Notes: generated from the sequence alone by a model not told the origin. A DNA stretch of 64,000 nt from Pseudomonas putida (GCF_016406145.1 NZ_CP066306.1:3658001-3722000), one strand, 5' to 3'; positions 17,741 through 26,961 are shown, counted from the stretch's first letter. Program-made: numbers and translations.

Positions 17741-18097
17741 TTACCTCGGGGCCCCATTGTCATCGTACATTTCTGGATACCTGAGATGATGTCGAGGGTG
17801 ACTCATTTCATGTATCCCAGGTTGCCTATCTGTACTAATAGGCAGCGCCGCGATGGTCCACAGGGCAACCATTCCGATCGCCAGGAAGAAAGCGACTGAT
17901 GCGACAGCAAGCAAGAGAATCAACTTAACAAGTTGCATGCCGACCCGGCGATACCTAAGCGGCACCTTCGCCAAAATCGATGAGTGCAATACGCTGGTTT
18001 CTAGCTGATTGACCAATCGTCCCGCTCGACCTGCGGCACGAATCAAGTACTTGCCGAAAGGAGTACGGCTGGGGCTTGAAGAAGCTGGGGCCGTCAT
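17741..18097 (-). CDS. DUF3742 family protein
   Basis: 118 residues, convergent with traG. The motif RAGRLVNQLETSVLHSSILAK and one transmembrane helix (LVKLILLLAVASVAFFLAIGMVALW) match the DUF3742 proteins that usually accompany the TraG-N gene in ICEclc-type elements. The C-terminal HEMSHPRHHLRYPEMYDDNG is His/Tyr rich. Function unknown; its opposite strand placement means it is expressed separately from the T4SS operon. Confidence 0.82.
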   Translation of the reverse strand: MTAPASSSPSRTPFGKYLIRAAGRAGRLVNQLETSVLHSSILAKVPLRYRRVGMQLVKLILLLAVASVAFFLAIGMVALWTIAALPISTDRQPGIHEMSHPRHHLRYPEMYDDNGAPR

Positions 18098-18553
18098 TTT
18101 CGTACCTCCGTTTACTACGTCGTACTCGCGGCCAAACCGCTACAGATAATTTGGATCCAAGCTTAGCTTACTCCTCTCCCGCAGTTTTCCATGACCGTTG
18201 ATCACTTGGTTTACGCTGCTGATCGCCAGTGGCACTGCATGGATCAGCTCACCGCACCCTTCTAAAAATCATCATTGACGCTACGCCAACTCGCTTGATA
18301 CACCGGACCTGCAATCACTGGAAATCCAGCACCCCAGGTGGCCTCAACCTTCAAGGCCACGTCACTCCCGTGATGGTTGTCCCAAGGGCGATTAGCGTTC
18401 GGTGGCTCGCCCGGTTGCCGCTCCCGCGGTGATGAGCGCCCTTTCACATCGGCCTCACTGAGCCCTGCTCCGTTGAAGCTCCTTTTCCATTTCCGTGCTG
18501 GGAATTCTTCCCGCATGGGTGGCATTCCTCCGCACTGCCTGGAGGAAATCACC
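18098..18553. other. Intergenic region between DUF3742 and DUF3085
   Basis: About 456 bases. It should hold the divergent promoters of the DUF3742 gene (minus strand) and the DUF3085 gene (plus strand). Short open frames on both strands show no domains and I do not call them. No strong repeat stands out. Confidence 0.5.
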
Positions 18554-18919
18554 ATGTTGCGCTTCACAGGAACTGAACTTCACGCTGTGTTGGCCGAAGC
18601 CGGCATCAATGGTTGCAGAGTGATACTGGTCAAGGATCACGGTGTCTACCTTATGTCCGAGATCGGCGAAAGCAAACCGGATGGCAACGGCCGTAAACGC
18701 GTGGCCTATGCCACTGGCTGCAACCCTGAGGTCGACGAATTTGATGCCTGGTGGAATCGAGCCCGCGATGAGTTCGGCGGCGATGATTTTGCCGAGTACT
18801 TCGACATTGACGATCCTGTTCTCGCAAGTCTTCGAGGAACAGCAGGATCGCTGGTGATTGAGGCCACCTCCACGCACTTGTACATCGCTGCCGAGGTTGC
18901 CCTAACTGGCAAATCCTGA
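18554..18919 (+). CDS. DUF3085 domain-containing ICE protein
   Basis: 121 residues. The blocks VILVKDHGVYLMSEIGES and YATGCNPEVDEFDAWWNRAR are the core of the DUF3085 family, common in ICE accessory regions next to ArdC-like genes. Start ATG 18554 has GGAGG eleven bases upstream. Cytoplasmic, no known activity; anti-restriction or regulatory roles have not been shown to my knowledge. Confidence 0.82.
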   Translation: MLRFTGTELHAVLAEAGINGCRVILVKDHGVYLMSEIGESKPDGNGRKRVAYATGCNPEVDEFDAWWNRARDEFGGDDFAEYFDIDDPVLASLRGTAGSLVIEATSTHLYIAAEVALTGKS

Positions 18920-19160
18920 GCGTTCTAGAGACACAGGCGATGTTCCAGAGAAGCACGATTTTGTGCCTCTCTGGGATATCGCTCATTTCAATCTCCACGC
19001 CAACAGCAACGAGCCACTCATCTGAAGTTTTGGGATGGAAAACCTTCTCTGGAAGCGGCTGGAAACTCGACCTGCTAGGCAGTCTGGATTGGGCATTGAC
19101 CCCACAAGCAAGCGCGTTTTAATGCCTGGACACGCCCTGTTTTTAGTGAGGGTTGTGGCG

Positions 19161-19508
19161 ATGGAACTAACCCAGGAGGCACAAGTGTCCAGGAATAACC
19201 GCTCCTTTCCCGCCATTGTCCTGAGCCCTGGGGTATGGCAATTCATCGCCGAGGTTGGTACTGCTACTGATGCAGTCGCGCAATCAGAACAGCGCTTGCA
19301 AGCCGTACTGGGCATCGCTCTGGCTTCGGTAGATCACCAGTTGCGCCAATCGCGCGAGTTGCTACTCGATCATGCTTCCCAGCGCGACTCACGCTCCTCG
19401 ACGACAGCCACTCAGTTTCAGGTAACTCACATCACGCCAGAAACCGGCCCTGTTTTTCTGCACATCCGGTTGCCACATGAGATCGGTGTGGACATCTCGT
19501 CGGCCTGA
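19161..19508 (+). CDS. Hypothetical ICE protein
   Basis: 115 residues if started at ATG 19161, or 157 if the frame is followed back to 19035. I do not recognise a family. The middle is helical and Gln-rich (VAQSEQRLQAVLGIALASVDHQLRQ region), with an amphipathic C-terminal part. It lies between DUF3085 and the ArdC-like gene on the same strand, so it may be part of an early-transfer operon. No strong ribosome-binding site is seen. Confidence 0.45.
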   Translation: MELTQEAQVSRNNRSFPAIVLSPGVWQFIAEVGTATDAVAQSEQRLQAVLGIALASVDHQLRQSRELLLDHASQRDSRSSTTATQFQVTHITPETGPVFLHIRLPHEIGVDISSA

Positions 19509-19593
19509 ACACCCGCACTACCACTGTCCATTTACCCCACCGGGAACCCTTCCCGGCCGGGCAGCGTTCCCCCTTTTTGCACTGGAGAACGTC

Positions 19594-20532
19594 ATGTCCG
19601 ATATCTACCTGGACGTCACCAACAAGATTGTCAACGCCCTGAATCAGGGGGTGATCCCGTGGATCAAGCCCTGGACCACTACAGGCTTGCAGAATGACTC
19701 GCCTTTTCCCATCAACGCGATTACCCGACGTCCCTACGCCGGCATCAACATTCCACTGCTGTGGGCCGAAGCCCGCCTGCGTGGGTACCGCCAGGATCTC
19801 TGGCTCACCTACAACCAGGCGCGCAAGGCCGGCGGCCATGTGCGCAAGGGCGAGCAATCGACCCTTGCGGTGCTGTACAAACCCATGAGCAAGGAAGCGC
19901 ACGACGAAGAGGGTCAGGTCGTCCGCGATGAGCAAGGTAATATCAAGATGGTGCAGTTCGCGCTGCTGCGGACGCATTGCCTGTTCAACATCGAGCAGAC
20001 CGAGGGACTTCCCAACGAAGAACAGCCATGGGATGAGAGCATAGATTCGACAGCGTTCATCGATCATGCCCCCGCCGAGCAACTGCTGATCGCCAGCGGC
20101 GCACGCATCGAACACCGTTACGGCGATAGCGCATGCTATCTGCCGATTCGGGATCTCATCCAATTGCCCACCAAGGCCCAGTTCGTGGACGTCGGCAGCT
20201 ACTACGCAACCGCGTTACACGAACTGACGCACTGGTCGGGTCACCACGCCCGCCTCAACCGGGAAGGCATCACGGGCGGGCATGCGTTCGGCTCTGCGGC
20301 GTACGCCTTCGAGGAGTTGGTCGCGGAGATGGGCGCAGCGTTTCTCTGCGCCTTCACCGGCACCCAGGGCGAGTTGCGCCACGAGGAGTATCTGGCGTCC
20401 TGGTTGAAAATCCTCAAGGAAGATAAACGCACCATTTTCCGCGCCAGCGGTCAGGCACGTGAGGCGTCCGAGTACCTGTTAGCGCTGCAGTCGGATCAGG
20501 CCAGCGAGACGACCGAACGGCTAACGGCGTGA
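19594..20532 (+). CDS. ArdC-like antirestriction protein (zincin-type domain)
   Basis: 312 residues. The N-terminal ArdC/DUF1738 ssDNA-binding region (MSDIYLDVTNKIVNALNQG, then PYAGINIPLLWAE) is followed by a zincin-like domain with HELTHWSGH near residue 209 and the downstream EELVAEMGAAFLC. ArdC proteins protect incoming single-stranded DNA from host restriction during conjugation. GGAGA lies nine bases upstream of ATG 19594. A strong terminator follows. The intact HExxH suggests that any metal-dependent activity is preserved. Confidence 0.88.
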   Translation: MSDIYLDVTNKIVNALNQGVIPWIKPWTTTGLQNDSPFPINAITRRPYAGINIPLLWAEARLRGYRQDLWLTYNQARKAGGHVRKGEQSTLAVLYKPMSKEAHDEEGQVVRDEQGNIKMVQFALLRTHCLFNIEQTEGLPNEEQPWDESIDSTAFIDHAPAEQLLIASGARIEHRYGDSACYLPIRDLIQLPTKAQFVDVGSYYATALHELTHWSGHHARLNREGITGGHAFGSAAYAFEELVAEMGAAFLCAFTGTQGELRHEEYLASWLKILKEDKRTIFRASGQAREASEYLLALQSDQASETTERLTA

Positions 20533-20550
20533 CTTTTCACTTCAAATAGA

Positions 20551-20576
20551 AAGGCCCCAACCGGGGCCTTTGTTTT
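20551..20576 (+). terminator. Rho-independent terminator after the ArdC-like gene
   Basis: AAGGCCCC pairs with GGGGCCTT around a 4-base loop, followed by TGTTTT. It lies 18 bases after the stop codon at 20532 and between the ArdC gene and the convergent MvaT-like gene. The symmetric A/T flanks could serve the opposite strand as well. Confidence 0.85.
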
Positions 20577-20618
20577 GCCTGCAACGCCGAGCATCGGCCG
20601 CTGCAATTGAGCTAGCGA

Positions 20619-20984
20619 TTACTGCAGCCAGCTCTCGACGGTATCCGAGCCGTGTTCCTGCTTCCACTGCTTGAGGATCTTGTGGTTACCGCCCTTGGTT
20701 TCAACGACCTCACCACTGTGCGGATTCTCGTAGCGCTTGACCTCGCGCGGCTTGCGCTGAGCGCCAGTGGAGGCGGAGGCAGCACTCACACTCACACCTC
20801 TGGATGGGTCGAGAATGGTGATGACTTGGCGCAGGCTCATGCCGTACTGGTCCAGCAAAGCCTTGAGCTTTTGTTCAAACTCGATTTCCTGCTTCAGGCC
20901 GGAATCGTTTTTCATCGCGTCCAGCTGTTGAAGTTGAGCAGCCAGTTGAGCTTCCAGTGCTTTGAATTCGGCAAGTTTGGACAT
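20619..20984 (-). CDS. MvaT/MvaU-family H-NS-like xenogeneic silencer, ICE-encoded
   Basis: 121 residues, the size of Pseudomonas MvaT. The N-terminal coiled-coil oligomerisation part (LAEFKALEAQLAAQLQQLD, KQEIEFEQKLKALLDQYG) is followed by a linker and the DNA-binding C-terminus KRYENPHSGEVVETKGGNHK, matching MvaT's AT-hook-like motif. AGGAAAG sits just before the ATG. Such proteins bind AT-rich DNA and silence acquired genes. Carried on mobile elements (as Pmr on plasmid pCAR1), they limit the fitness cost of transfer. Targets here could include the AT-richer defence island and ICE promoters; this is inference. Confidence 0.92.
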   Translation of the reverse strand: MSKLAEFKALEAQLAAQLQQLDAMKNDSGLKQEIEFEQKLKALLDQYGMSLRQVITILDPSRGVSVSAASASTGAQRKPREVKRYENPHSGEVVETKGGNHKILKQWKQEHGSDTVESWLQ

Positions 20985-21110
20985 GTGAAATCTTTCCTAA
21001 GGTTGGGGCATGTGGGGCAATAGTACCTTAGGCAAAAGTACTAGCCGAGCGTTAATTAGCTCTTCATCCAACTTTTCATCCTTCAAATATGCACATATCT
21101 ATGTGACTAA

Positions 21111-21305
21111 TCAGTCCGGCAAGAACTGGCAAAGGTGACCCACTAATTCACGAGGCGCAGCACTGTTGCCGATCTTGAAAAGCATATCGCGCTGACTGCG
21201 TGGCAGCTGTTTCGCACAGCGCTTGGCTGCTGATCGAATGGCAGCATCGGTACCATGAATCCGGTCGGCCAGTAGCACGATCAATATGGCATCGCTCAAC
21301 GTCAT
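21111..21305 (-). CDS. Small hypothetical ICE protein
   Basis: 64 residues if started at ATG 21305 (MTLSDAILIVLLADRIHG), 70 from the alternative at 21323. No family recognised. The sequence is mixed helical with a basic centre (RSAAKRCAKQLPRSQRDML). It lies between the MvaT-like gene and the relaxase and may be a small regulator. Supported only by an intact frame and a plausible composition. Confidence 0.45.
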   Translation of the reverse strand: MTLSDAILIVLLADRIHGTDAAIRSAAKRCAKQLPRSQRDMLFKIGNSAAPRELVGHLCQFLPD

Positions 21306-21344
21306 CAGGCTACCTTCCCCCAAATAATACCGGATAGTCTACCT

Positions 21345-21421
21345 CGCGAAAAAAGGACAGGCCATGCCGGTCCAGCCCATAACTCGATGCGCCAGGCTTC
21401 AAATTTTCGCGTTCGCGAAAA
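21345..21421. promoter_or_regulatory. Palindrome and half-site before the relaxase gene: candidate operator or oriT
   Basis: TTTTCGCG and CGCGAAAA form a perfect 8+2+8 palindrome at 21404-21421. The half-site CGCGAAAA recurs at 21345-21352. After it come short repeats of AGGGTAA (near 21428-21475) leading to the relaxase start at 21525. Relaxase genes usually lie beside their oriT, and in ICEclc an origin of transfer is reported near traI. An operator for a repressor is the alternative. Confidence 0.45.
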
Positions 21422-21524
21422 GGGCCTACAGGGTAAAGGGTAACGGCGGCAATGGAAGGGGCACAAGGGTAAAAGCTCTATCCGAAAGGCAAAAGGACCT
21501 TCTGAACGTAAAGCAGGTACCACG

Positions 21525-23234
21525 ATGAAACGCAGGTGGTTCAAACGTAAAAAAGGCAATGCTGCAGAGCCCACGCTCGCTCCATCGCCTGAGGGATATT
21601 TCCTTCCACTGGCCCCTGAATCCCTGCTCTGTGCCGACCACCGGAAAAAGCTGTTGGAGCGCATCTGGCAGTACACAGCGCTCTCCGAGCCTCAGTTTGA
21701 ACAGCTCTACCTTGATCCGATCCGCCGTTACGCCGCCTTTGTACAGCAACTCCCCGCCAGCGAAAGCCACCACCATGCCTACTCGGGCGGCATGCTCGAC
21801 CATGGACTAGAATTAGTGGCCTGCAGCCTGAAGCTGCGCCAGTCGTACCTGCTACCCAGCGGCGCTGCGCCAGAAGACCAGGCCGCGCAGGCCGATGCCT
21901 GGAGCGCGGCGATTGCCTATGGCGCCCTGCTCCACGACATTGGCAAGATTGCCGTCGACCTTCAAGTGGAGTATCAGAGTGGGGAGGTGTGGCACCCCTG
22001 GCACGGCCCTTTGAACCAGCCCTACCGCTTTCGCTACGTGACCGGTCGCGACTACAAACTTCACGGCGCCGCTGCCGGGCTGCTGTACACACAGATATTG
22101 ACGCCCCGCCAGCTCGACTGGCTCAGCAACTATCCAATCCTGTGGGGCCACCTACTGTTTCTGCTGGCCAACCACTACGAGCACGCCGGCATCCTCGGGG
22201 AACTGGTGATGCAAGCTGACCGGGTCTCCACTGCGCAGAACATCGGCGCCAACCCCACCAAGGCCCTTCAGGCACCCAAACACTCGTTGCAGCATCACCT
22301 GCTCACGGGCCTGCGTCACCTGGTCAAAAACGAGTTCAAGCTCAACCAGCCCGGCGCGGTCGGCTGGCTTACCCAAGACCATCTGTGGCTGGTCAGCAAG
22401 ACCGCCACCGACAAACTGCGCGCCTTTCTGTTAGCTCAGGCGGTGGATGGCATCCCTTCCTCCAATATCGCCCTGTTCGATGAGCTGCAATCACATGGGC
22501 TGGTGGATGCGACACCAGGAGGCAAAGCGGTATGGAGCGCCACCGTAACAGACGATGTCTGGCAACAGCGCTTTACCTTTCTCCGCCTGCAGCCAAGTCT
22601 TATTTGGGCCAATGAGTCGAGGCCGGACTGCTTTGCAGGCACGGTAGAACCGATGATGGACGGTCCACTACAGACCAGCGAAGCCAAGACAGTTAGGCCG
22701 CAAACTGCTGAAGATGAGAAGCAGCCGGTCGCCTCTCCCCAAAGTCAGGATTTCGACTATCTCGAGGATTTGATGAACATGTTGCAAGAACCGAGCGAGC
22801 TCGAAACTGGACCAAGCGCGGGAAACCTGCAATCCACCGCTCCGCCATCCAAGGATGCCGAGGGGCTGGACTTCCTCGATTGGCTGCGCAAAGGGGTTCT
22901 CAATCATCGTTTGGTGGTCAACGACAGCAATGCCAAGATCCACACCGTAGACGGCACATTTTTCCTGGTCACCCCGGGCATTTTCCAACGCTACGCTGCC
23001 GAACACCCCGAGTTAGCCGAAGCAGACCCTCAAAGCGACGCATGGCGACGAATCCAACGTCACTTTGAAAAGCTGGATGCTCATCTAAGAAAGCCCAATA
23101 GGCAGAATATTTGGACTTGCAAGGTTCGAGGTCCTCGCAAAACAAGCTTATTAAATGGCTACCTCCTGCGAGAGAAAGCAGCCATATCTCGAGAGCCACC
23201 AACGGACAACCCATTCCTCACATTGATTAAATAA
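21525..23234 (+). CDS. traI: MobH-family relaxase (TraI_2 domain, HD-type)
   Basis: 569-residue conjugative relaxase that nicks oriT and pilots the ICE strand into the recipient. The N-terminal TraI_2 domain carries the MobH/HD signature: SHHHAYSGGMLDHGLE at residues 81-96 and LLHDIGKIAVD at 135-145. These residues replace the HUH fold of other relaxases and coordinate metal. The C-terminal domain (about 455-569, FLDWLRKGVLNHRLVVN onward) matches the TraI_2 C-terminal region. A variable acidic linker (380-450) separates them. It is the main evidence that the element is self-transmissible. Confidence 0.92.
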   Translation: MKRRWFKRKKGNAAEPTLAPSPEGYFLPLAPESLLCADHRKKLLERIWQYTALSEPQFEQLYLDPIRRYAAFVQQLPASESHHHAYSGGMLDHGLELVACSLKLRQSYLLPSGAAPEDQAAQADAWSAAIAYGALLHDIGKIAVDLQVEYQSGEVWHPWHGPLNQPYRFRYVTGRDYKLHGAAAGLLYTQILTPRQLDWLSNYPILWGHLLFLLANHYEHAGILGELVMQADRVSTAQNIGANPTKALQAPKHSLQHHLLTGLRHLVKNEFKLNQPGAVGWLTQDHLWLVSKTATDKLRAFLLAQAVDGIPSSNIALFDELQSHGLVDATPGGKAVWSATVTDDVWQQRFTFLRLQPSLIWANESRPDCFAGTVEPMMDGPLQTSEAKTVRPQTAEDEKQPVASPQSQDFDYLEDLMNMLQEPSELETGPSAGNLQSTAPPSKDAEGLDFLDWLRKGVLNHRLVVNDSNAKIHTVDGTFFLVTPGIFQRYAAEHPELAEADPQSDAWRRIQRHFEKLDAHLRKPNRQNIWTCKVRGPRKTSLLNGYLLREKAAISREPPTDNPFLTLIK

Positions 23235-23426
23235 AGCAGCGGTGGAGCCTCCTTAAGTGCCCAGGGTTTGAACAATTCATACCCTGAACACATCAACCTA
23301 ATCTTCCCCGCGATGACGAATAGCGTTCTCGATCCGCAAGCGGCCTGCGTGTGCGAGCCTCATAACACCGGCCTCTCTAGCAACGGCGTGGATCAAGGCT
23401 TCAGCCGCGTGCCCTTTGGTCTCCAT

Positions 23427-24140
23427 TTAACCCACAAGTGCGGCCAATTCCTGCAAGCAGATTTCTACAAGGCTACGTACAGAGTCATCGTCACCAGGAC
23501 GACGGAATACGACCGCCGAATCTGATTGGAGGCTGGCAGGCCAGAAGAACGTGCCCAGTTGTTCCTCCTCATGTGCCCTGAAATGAGCATGCGCAAGCTG
23601 ATCGACACGATCTCGGATCCGCGCTCCTGTACGCACCCAGCCATGCGCTCGAGCAATACGCCGAGCTAAGACACTGTCCAATACGGGGCCTTCTTCATTT
23701 TTCATGGCATCGGATGGATCGATGGCGTCCAGATTGAGCGAGTTCAAGGTGATTCGGGAGAACGCCACACTCAGGATCGGTAATTCCTCCACGTGGCCAG
23801 TTGAACTGTTGAGCACATTATCGAGCGCCGTTACGATCACCAGATCATCAGGCAGGATCGCCAACAGCTCGCGAGCTACCCGCAGAGCGCAGCTACAAAC
23901 GTAGTCTTGGTGCAGCTCGTTGAATCGGCCAACCGGCATAGCCTTAGTCGACAGCTTTCCACTTTTCAGGAGTGATTTGATCTCGCTCGGGATGACATGA
24001 GACCCATGGATCGCCAGACGTGCCTCAAGCAAACCGGACTCGTGAACGATCAGCCCTGATCGCCAGCAAGACAAACAACAATCAAAGTCTTCCAACCCCA
24101 AAATGAAACCGCCTGGATCGTTCAAAACACAAACAACCAA
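23427..24140 (-). CDS. Hypothetical protein with DUF3320-like C-terminal domain
   Basis: 237 residues. The last 85 residues (EEGPVLDSVLARRIARAHGW, then RTGARIRDRVDQ and FFWPASLQSDS) closely resemble the DUF3320 domain, a winged-helix-like unit normally at the very end of large DUF4011/DEAD-like helicases. The N-terminal 150 residues contain no motif I recognise. It may be a free-standing DNA-binding protein or the tail of a lost helicase; an ordinary ATG at 24140 and an intact frame make the first possible. It lies just outside the relaxase at the start of the cargo region. Confidence 0.5.
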   Translation of the reverse strand: MVVCVLNDPGGFILGLEDFDCCLSCWRSGLIVHESGLLEARLAIHGSHVIPSEIKSLLKSGKLSTKAMPVGRFNELHQDYVCSCALRVARELLAILPDDLVIVTALDNVLNSSTGHVEELPILSVAFSRITLNSLNLDAIDPSDAMKNEEGPVLDSVLARRIARAHGWVRTGARIRDRVDQLAHAHFRAHEEEQLGTFFWPASLQSDSAVVFRRPGDDDSVRSLVEICLQELAALVG

Positions 24141-24513
24141 ACACTAACCCCTACTATTTTTCAGCAACATCCGCACCAACCTCAATCAGAGTGAACCTAC
24201 CAGAAAACAGCCAATCTAGTGCTTCTTTATTCTAGCCAAAAGCTCAAACAACACTATCCGCGACCTACAAACCGTGAACAGCACTGAACACTTTAAGTTC
24301 AACACCAAAACCTCTCCAGGAGATTTAATAGGCGGGCCATCACAACCCTGAATACGTCGCGATTCCTCTGACTACTCTAGCCTTGAATGTTAAATTAGCG
24401 CCCCTACAACCAAGATAACTTATTGATACTTTACCACCTAGACACCACCCCAGACAAATCTTAACAAACAACGCACCTCACCACACTTGAAACACAAACG
24501 ATAAAGCACTAAC
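24141..24513. other. AT-rich intergenic stretch at the core/cargo boundary
   Basis: About 370 bases, visibly richer in A and T than either flank. No gene is seen. It lies downstream of the oprD stop and upstream of the DUF3320-like start. It is a natural target for MvaT-type binding and a likely junction where cargo was inserted, but no repeat or att-like copy is visible. Confidence 0.5.
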
Positions 24514-25827
24514 TCAAAACAACTCGACATTATAGCTCACCATCAACCGAAGCTGATTCTGATCTGGAGTTACTTCACTATTCAGCTCTCCATAAAGCAA
24601 GCCCAGACCTAAGCCCCGTAACGGCCCGCTTCGGACTGCATAGGTAAGTATAATGTCAGTTTCTCGCTCACGAAGTGAGCTACCAGCGAAACTCTGAATA
24701 CCCTCTGAATCTTGGTGAGCAACAGTCACATTCAAGCCTGGGATACCCTTCGCTGCAAAATCGTAGCTATACTGGGCGATCTGTGTGTCTTGACCAGCAC
24801 GACCAAAATATGACTGCAACCGCTCGGCGATCAAGTATGTACTTGCACCTCTCGCTCCAAGGTCACCGCTCAGGCTGCCCTGATTAAGGTGAACAAAATC
24901 ACTGTCATCCGATACGCTCTGATACCCCAGCATAAAACTGTGCCCGCCAACAGCATAGGTAAACGCCAAGCTCCAAGTATCGTTATCGATCTCACCACGG
25001 TGGTCAGGAGTATATCCCGCTATCTGATAGCCTGGTTCACCGGCAGCATTGGCTCCGATACCACGCGAACGAAAGTAACGCAGATCACTCTTCAAGCTTC
25101 GCCCTTCGGTAACTTTCCAAATATGGGAAACACCCAGAAACTGTTGGCTATAGTAATCCTCTAGGGCGGCTTGATAATACTGGAGCAAAAAATTGTCCCG
25201 TGTTCGGTAGTCGACCCCTGCGAAACGGAAGTCATTACTCTGTCGCCGTCCTCCCGCAACAGCCATACCAGTACGATCAGCTGAAGCGACTCCTGTAACT
25301 TGGGTGATCTTACCTGCCGTTAGCGTAATATCGTCTAACTCGCGTAAAGTCACCATGCCCCCTTGGTAGGTCTGTGGAAGAGGTCGAGTATCGGTAAACA
25401 CGAGAACGGGTAACTTAGGCATCAACGTACCAACGCGCAGATCGGTTTTTGATGCCTTAAGTTTTAGCGTCGCCCCAAATCGACTCCACTGGTCAGCGGC
25501 ATGGTCACCGTCAGAAGTAAGTGTGGTACTACCCTGATGACGACCCTTCCCACTATCCAGCTTCACACCCAACAAGCCAAGAGCATCCACACCAACTCCA
25601 ATTTTTCCATCGGTATAACCGGACTCATACAACAATCGAAAACCCTGTCCCCACTCCTCGGCCTTCGAGGTTCCGGCATGTCCCTCTCGATAGTCCGTAT
25701 TTATATAGAAGTTACGCAGATTAAGATTTAGCTTTGAATCTTTCAGAAAAGCACCAAGTGCAGAGGGCGCGCAAGCAAAACCAATCAAGAGAGGCAACGG
25801 ATACAAAAGACCTTTAACTACGCTCAC
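24514..25827 (-). CDS. OprD-family outer-membrane porin
   Basis: 437 residues with a signal peptide (LLYPLPLLIGFACAPSALGA) and the OprD start FLKDSKLNLNLRNFYINTDY. The remainder alternates amphipathic beta strands and ends in aromatic VSYNVELF, as expected for an 18-strand barrel ending in Phe. OprD-family porins take up specific carboxylates. Its place at the end of the acyl-CoA catabolic gene cluster suggests it admits the acid substrate. Its codon use is AT-richer than that of the chromosomal genes in this window. Confidence 0.93.
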   Translation of the reverse strand: MSVVKGLLYPLPLLIGFACAPSALGAFLKDSKLNLNLRNFYINTDYREGHAGTSKAEEWGQGFRLLYESGYTDGKIGVGVDALGLLGVKLDSGKGRHQGSTTLTSDGDHAADQWSRFGATLKLKASKTDLRVGTLMPKLPVLVFTDTRPLPQTYQGGMVTLRELDDITLTAGKITQVTGVASADRTGMAVAGGRRQSNDFRFAGVDYRTRDNFLLQYYQAALEDYYSQQFLGVSHIWKVTEGRSLKSDLRYFRSRGIGANAAGEPGYQIAGYTPDHRGEIDNDTWSLAFTYAVGGHSFMLGYQSVSDDSDFVHLNQGSLSGDLGARGASTYLIAERLQSYFGRAGQDTQIAQYSYDFAAKGIPGLNVTVAHQDSEGIQSFAGSSLRERETDIILTYAVRSGPLRGLGLGLLYGELNSEVTPDQNQLRLMVSYNVELF

Positions 25828-26178
25828 AATATCACCCTTTTATTCTTGTTTTTAGAGCACTAACCTCATACCAGCAGCGCGATCACCACCAGGCGAGAGT
25901 TTTGTTTGCGACTCAACTAATCACGAACGGAATCTATATGGACATCTACTCATTGGACAGATGCCATTTACTTTTAAAACCCACTGAGACCGCAGGCACA
26001 GTGCGTTTTCCTGATAGCTTGACGACCTCGCATGCCTAACAAAACAGCCTTCCGCCGAGTTAAATACAGCGCTGCCCCATAATTCAAATTTGCCGCCTTA
26101 CTGCTGGAGGCACGGGACACGCGCTGCCTATTTCTCTGCATTGCTAGTTGCAATAAAATCTTTAAAAATATAAGCGTC
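25828..26178. other. Intergenic, oprD promoter region
   Basis: About 350 bases between the oprD start and the SDR stop, both minus-strand. It presumably holds an oprD promoter separate from the beta-oxidation operon. I see no clear operator or hairpin. Confidence 0.4.
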
Positions 26179-26961
26179 TTAACGTGGTGCCATGCGAATG
26201 GCGCCGTCCACGCGGAGAGACTCGGCGTTCATGTAGCCACAATTGACGAGAAACTCGACGGTCCTCGCGAATTCGTCAGGCTCACCCAAGCGCTTAGGAA
26301 ATGGCACAGATGCCGCGAGCGCCTGTTGCACGTTGTCAGGAAGACTTTGCATCAGTGGCGTACCAAACAGCCCAGGCATAACGGTATTGACTCGGATACC
26401 TTCGTCCATCAGGTCACGCGCGATCGGCAAAGTCATGCCTACAACAGCCGCCTTGCTTGCAGCATAACTGGCCTGGCCGACTTGACCGTCCTGTGCAGCC
26501 GCCGAAGCGGTGTTGATGATGACACCGCGGTCGCCATCGTCCAGCGGCGCAAGCGTCATCATGCCGGCGACCGATTTGGTGATACAACGGAAAGTGCCTA
26601 GCAGGTTAATTTGAATGATGCGATTAAATCGATCTGTAGTGCATGGACGAATTTCACCAGTCTTCTTGTCTCGGCTAACGGTTTTAACAGCATCGGCAGT
26701 ACCCGCACAGTTAACCAAAATGCGTTCCTGTCCGATAGCAGCACGGGCTTTGGTAAATGCCTTGTCCACTTGCTCGTCAGAAGTCACATCTACATTGCAG
26801 TAAATGCCACCGATTTCGTTTGCCAGCGCCAAGCCTACTGTCTCGTTCATATCGAAAATGGCGACTTTCACGCCATACCTGGCCAAACGCCTTGCTGTGG
26901 CAGCCCCCAAACCAGAAGCACCTCCTGTGACAACGGCAGAAATGTCTGAATTCAGTTCCAT
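26179..26961 (-). CDS. SDR oxidoreductase, 3-hydroxyacyl-CoA dehydrogenase type II-like
   Basis: 260-residue short-chain dehydrogenase: NAD-binding TGGASGLGAATARRL at the N-terminus, NCAGTADAV, catalytic Ser in NTASAAAQDGQVGQASYAA and the YxxxK as YAASKAA. The inserts (DKKTGEIRPCTTDRFNRII) resemble type 2 3-hydroxyacyl-CoA dehydrogenases such as HSD17B10. It would oxidise the 3-hydroxyacyl-CoA made by the hydratase next door. GAGGAGG lies four bases before ATG 26961, deciding that start. It is the last gene of the minus-strand ligase-to-dehydrogenase operon. Confidence 0.9.
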   Translation of the reverse strand: MELNSDISAVVTGGASGLGAATARRLARYGVKVAIFDMNETVGLALANEIGGIYCNVDVTSDEQVDKAFTKARAAIGQERILVNCAGTADAVKTVSRDKKTGEIRPCTTDRFNRIIQINLLGTFRCITKSVAGMMTLAPLDDGDRGVIINTASAAAQDGQVGQASYAASKAAVVGMTLPIARDLMDEGIRVNTVMPGLFGTPLMQSLPDNVQQALAASVPFPKRLGEPDEFARTVEFLVNCGYMNAESLRVDGAIRMAPR

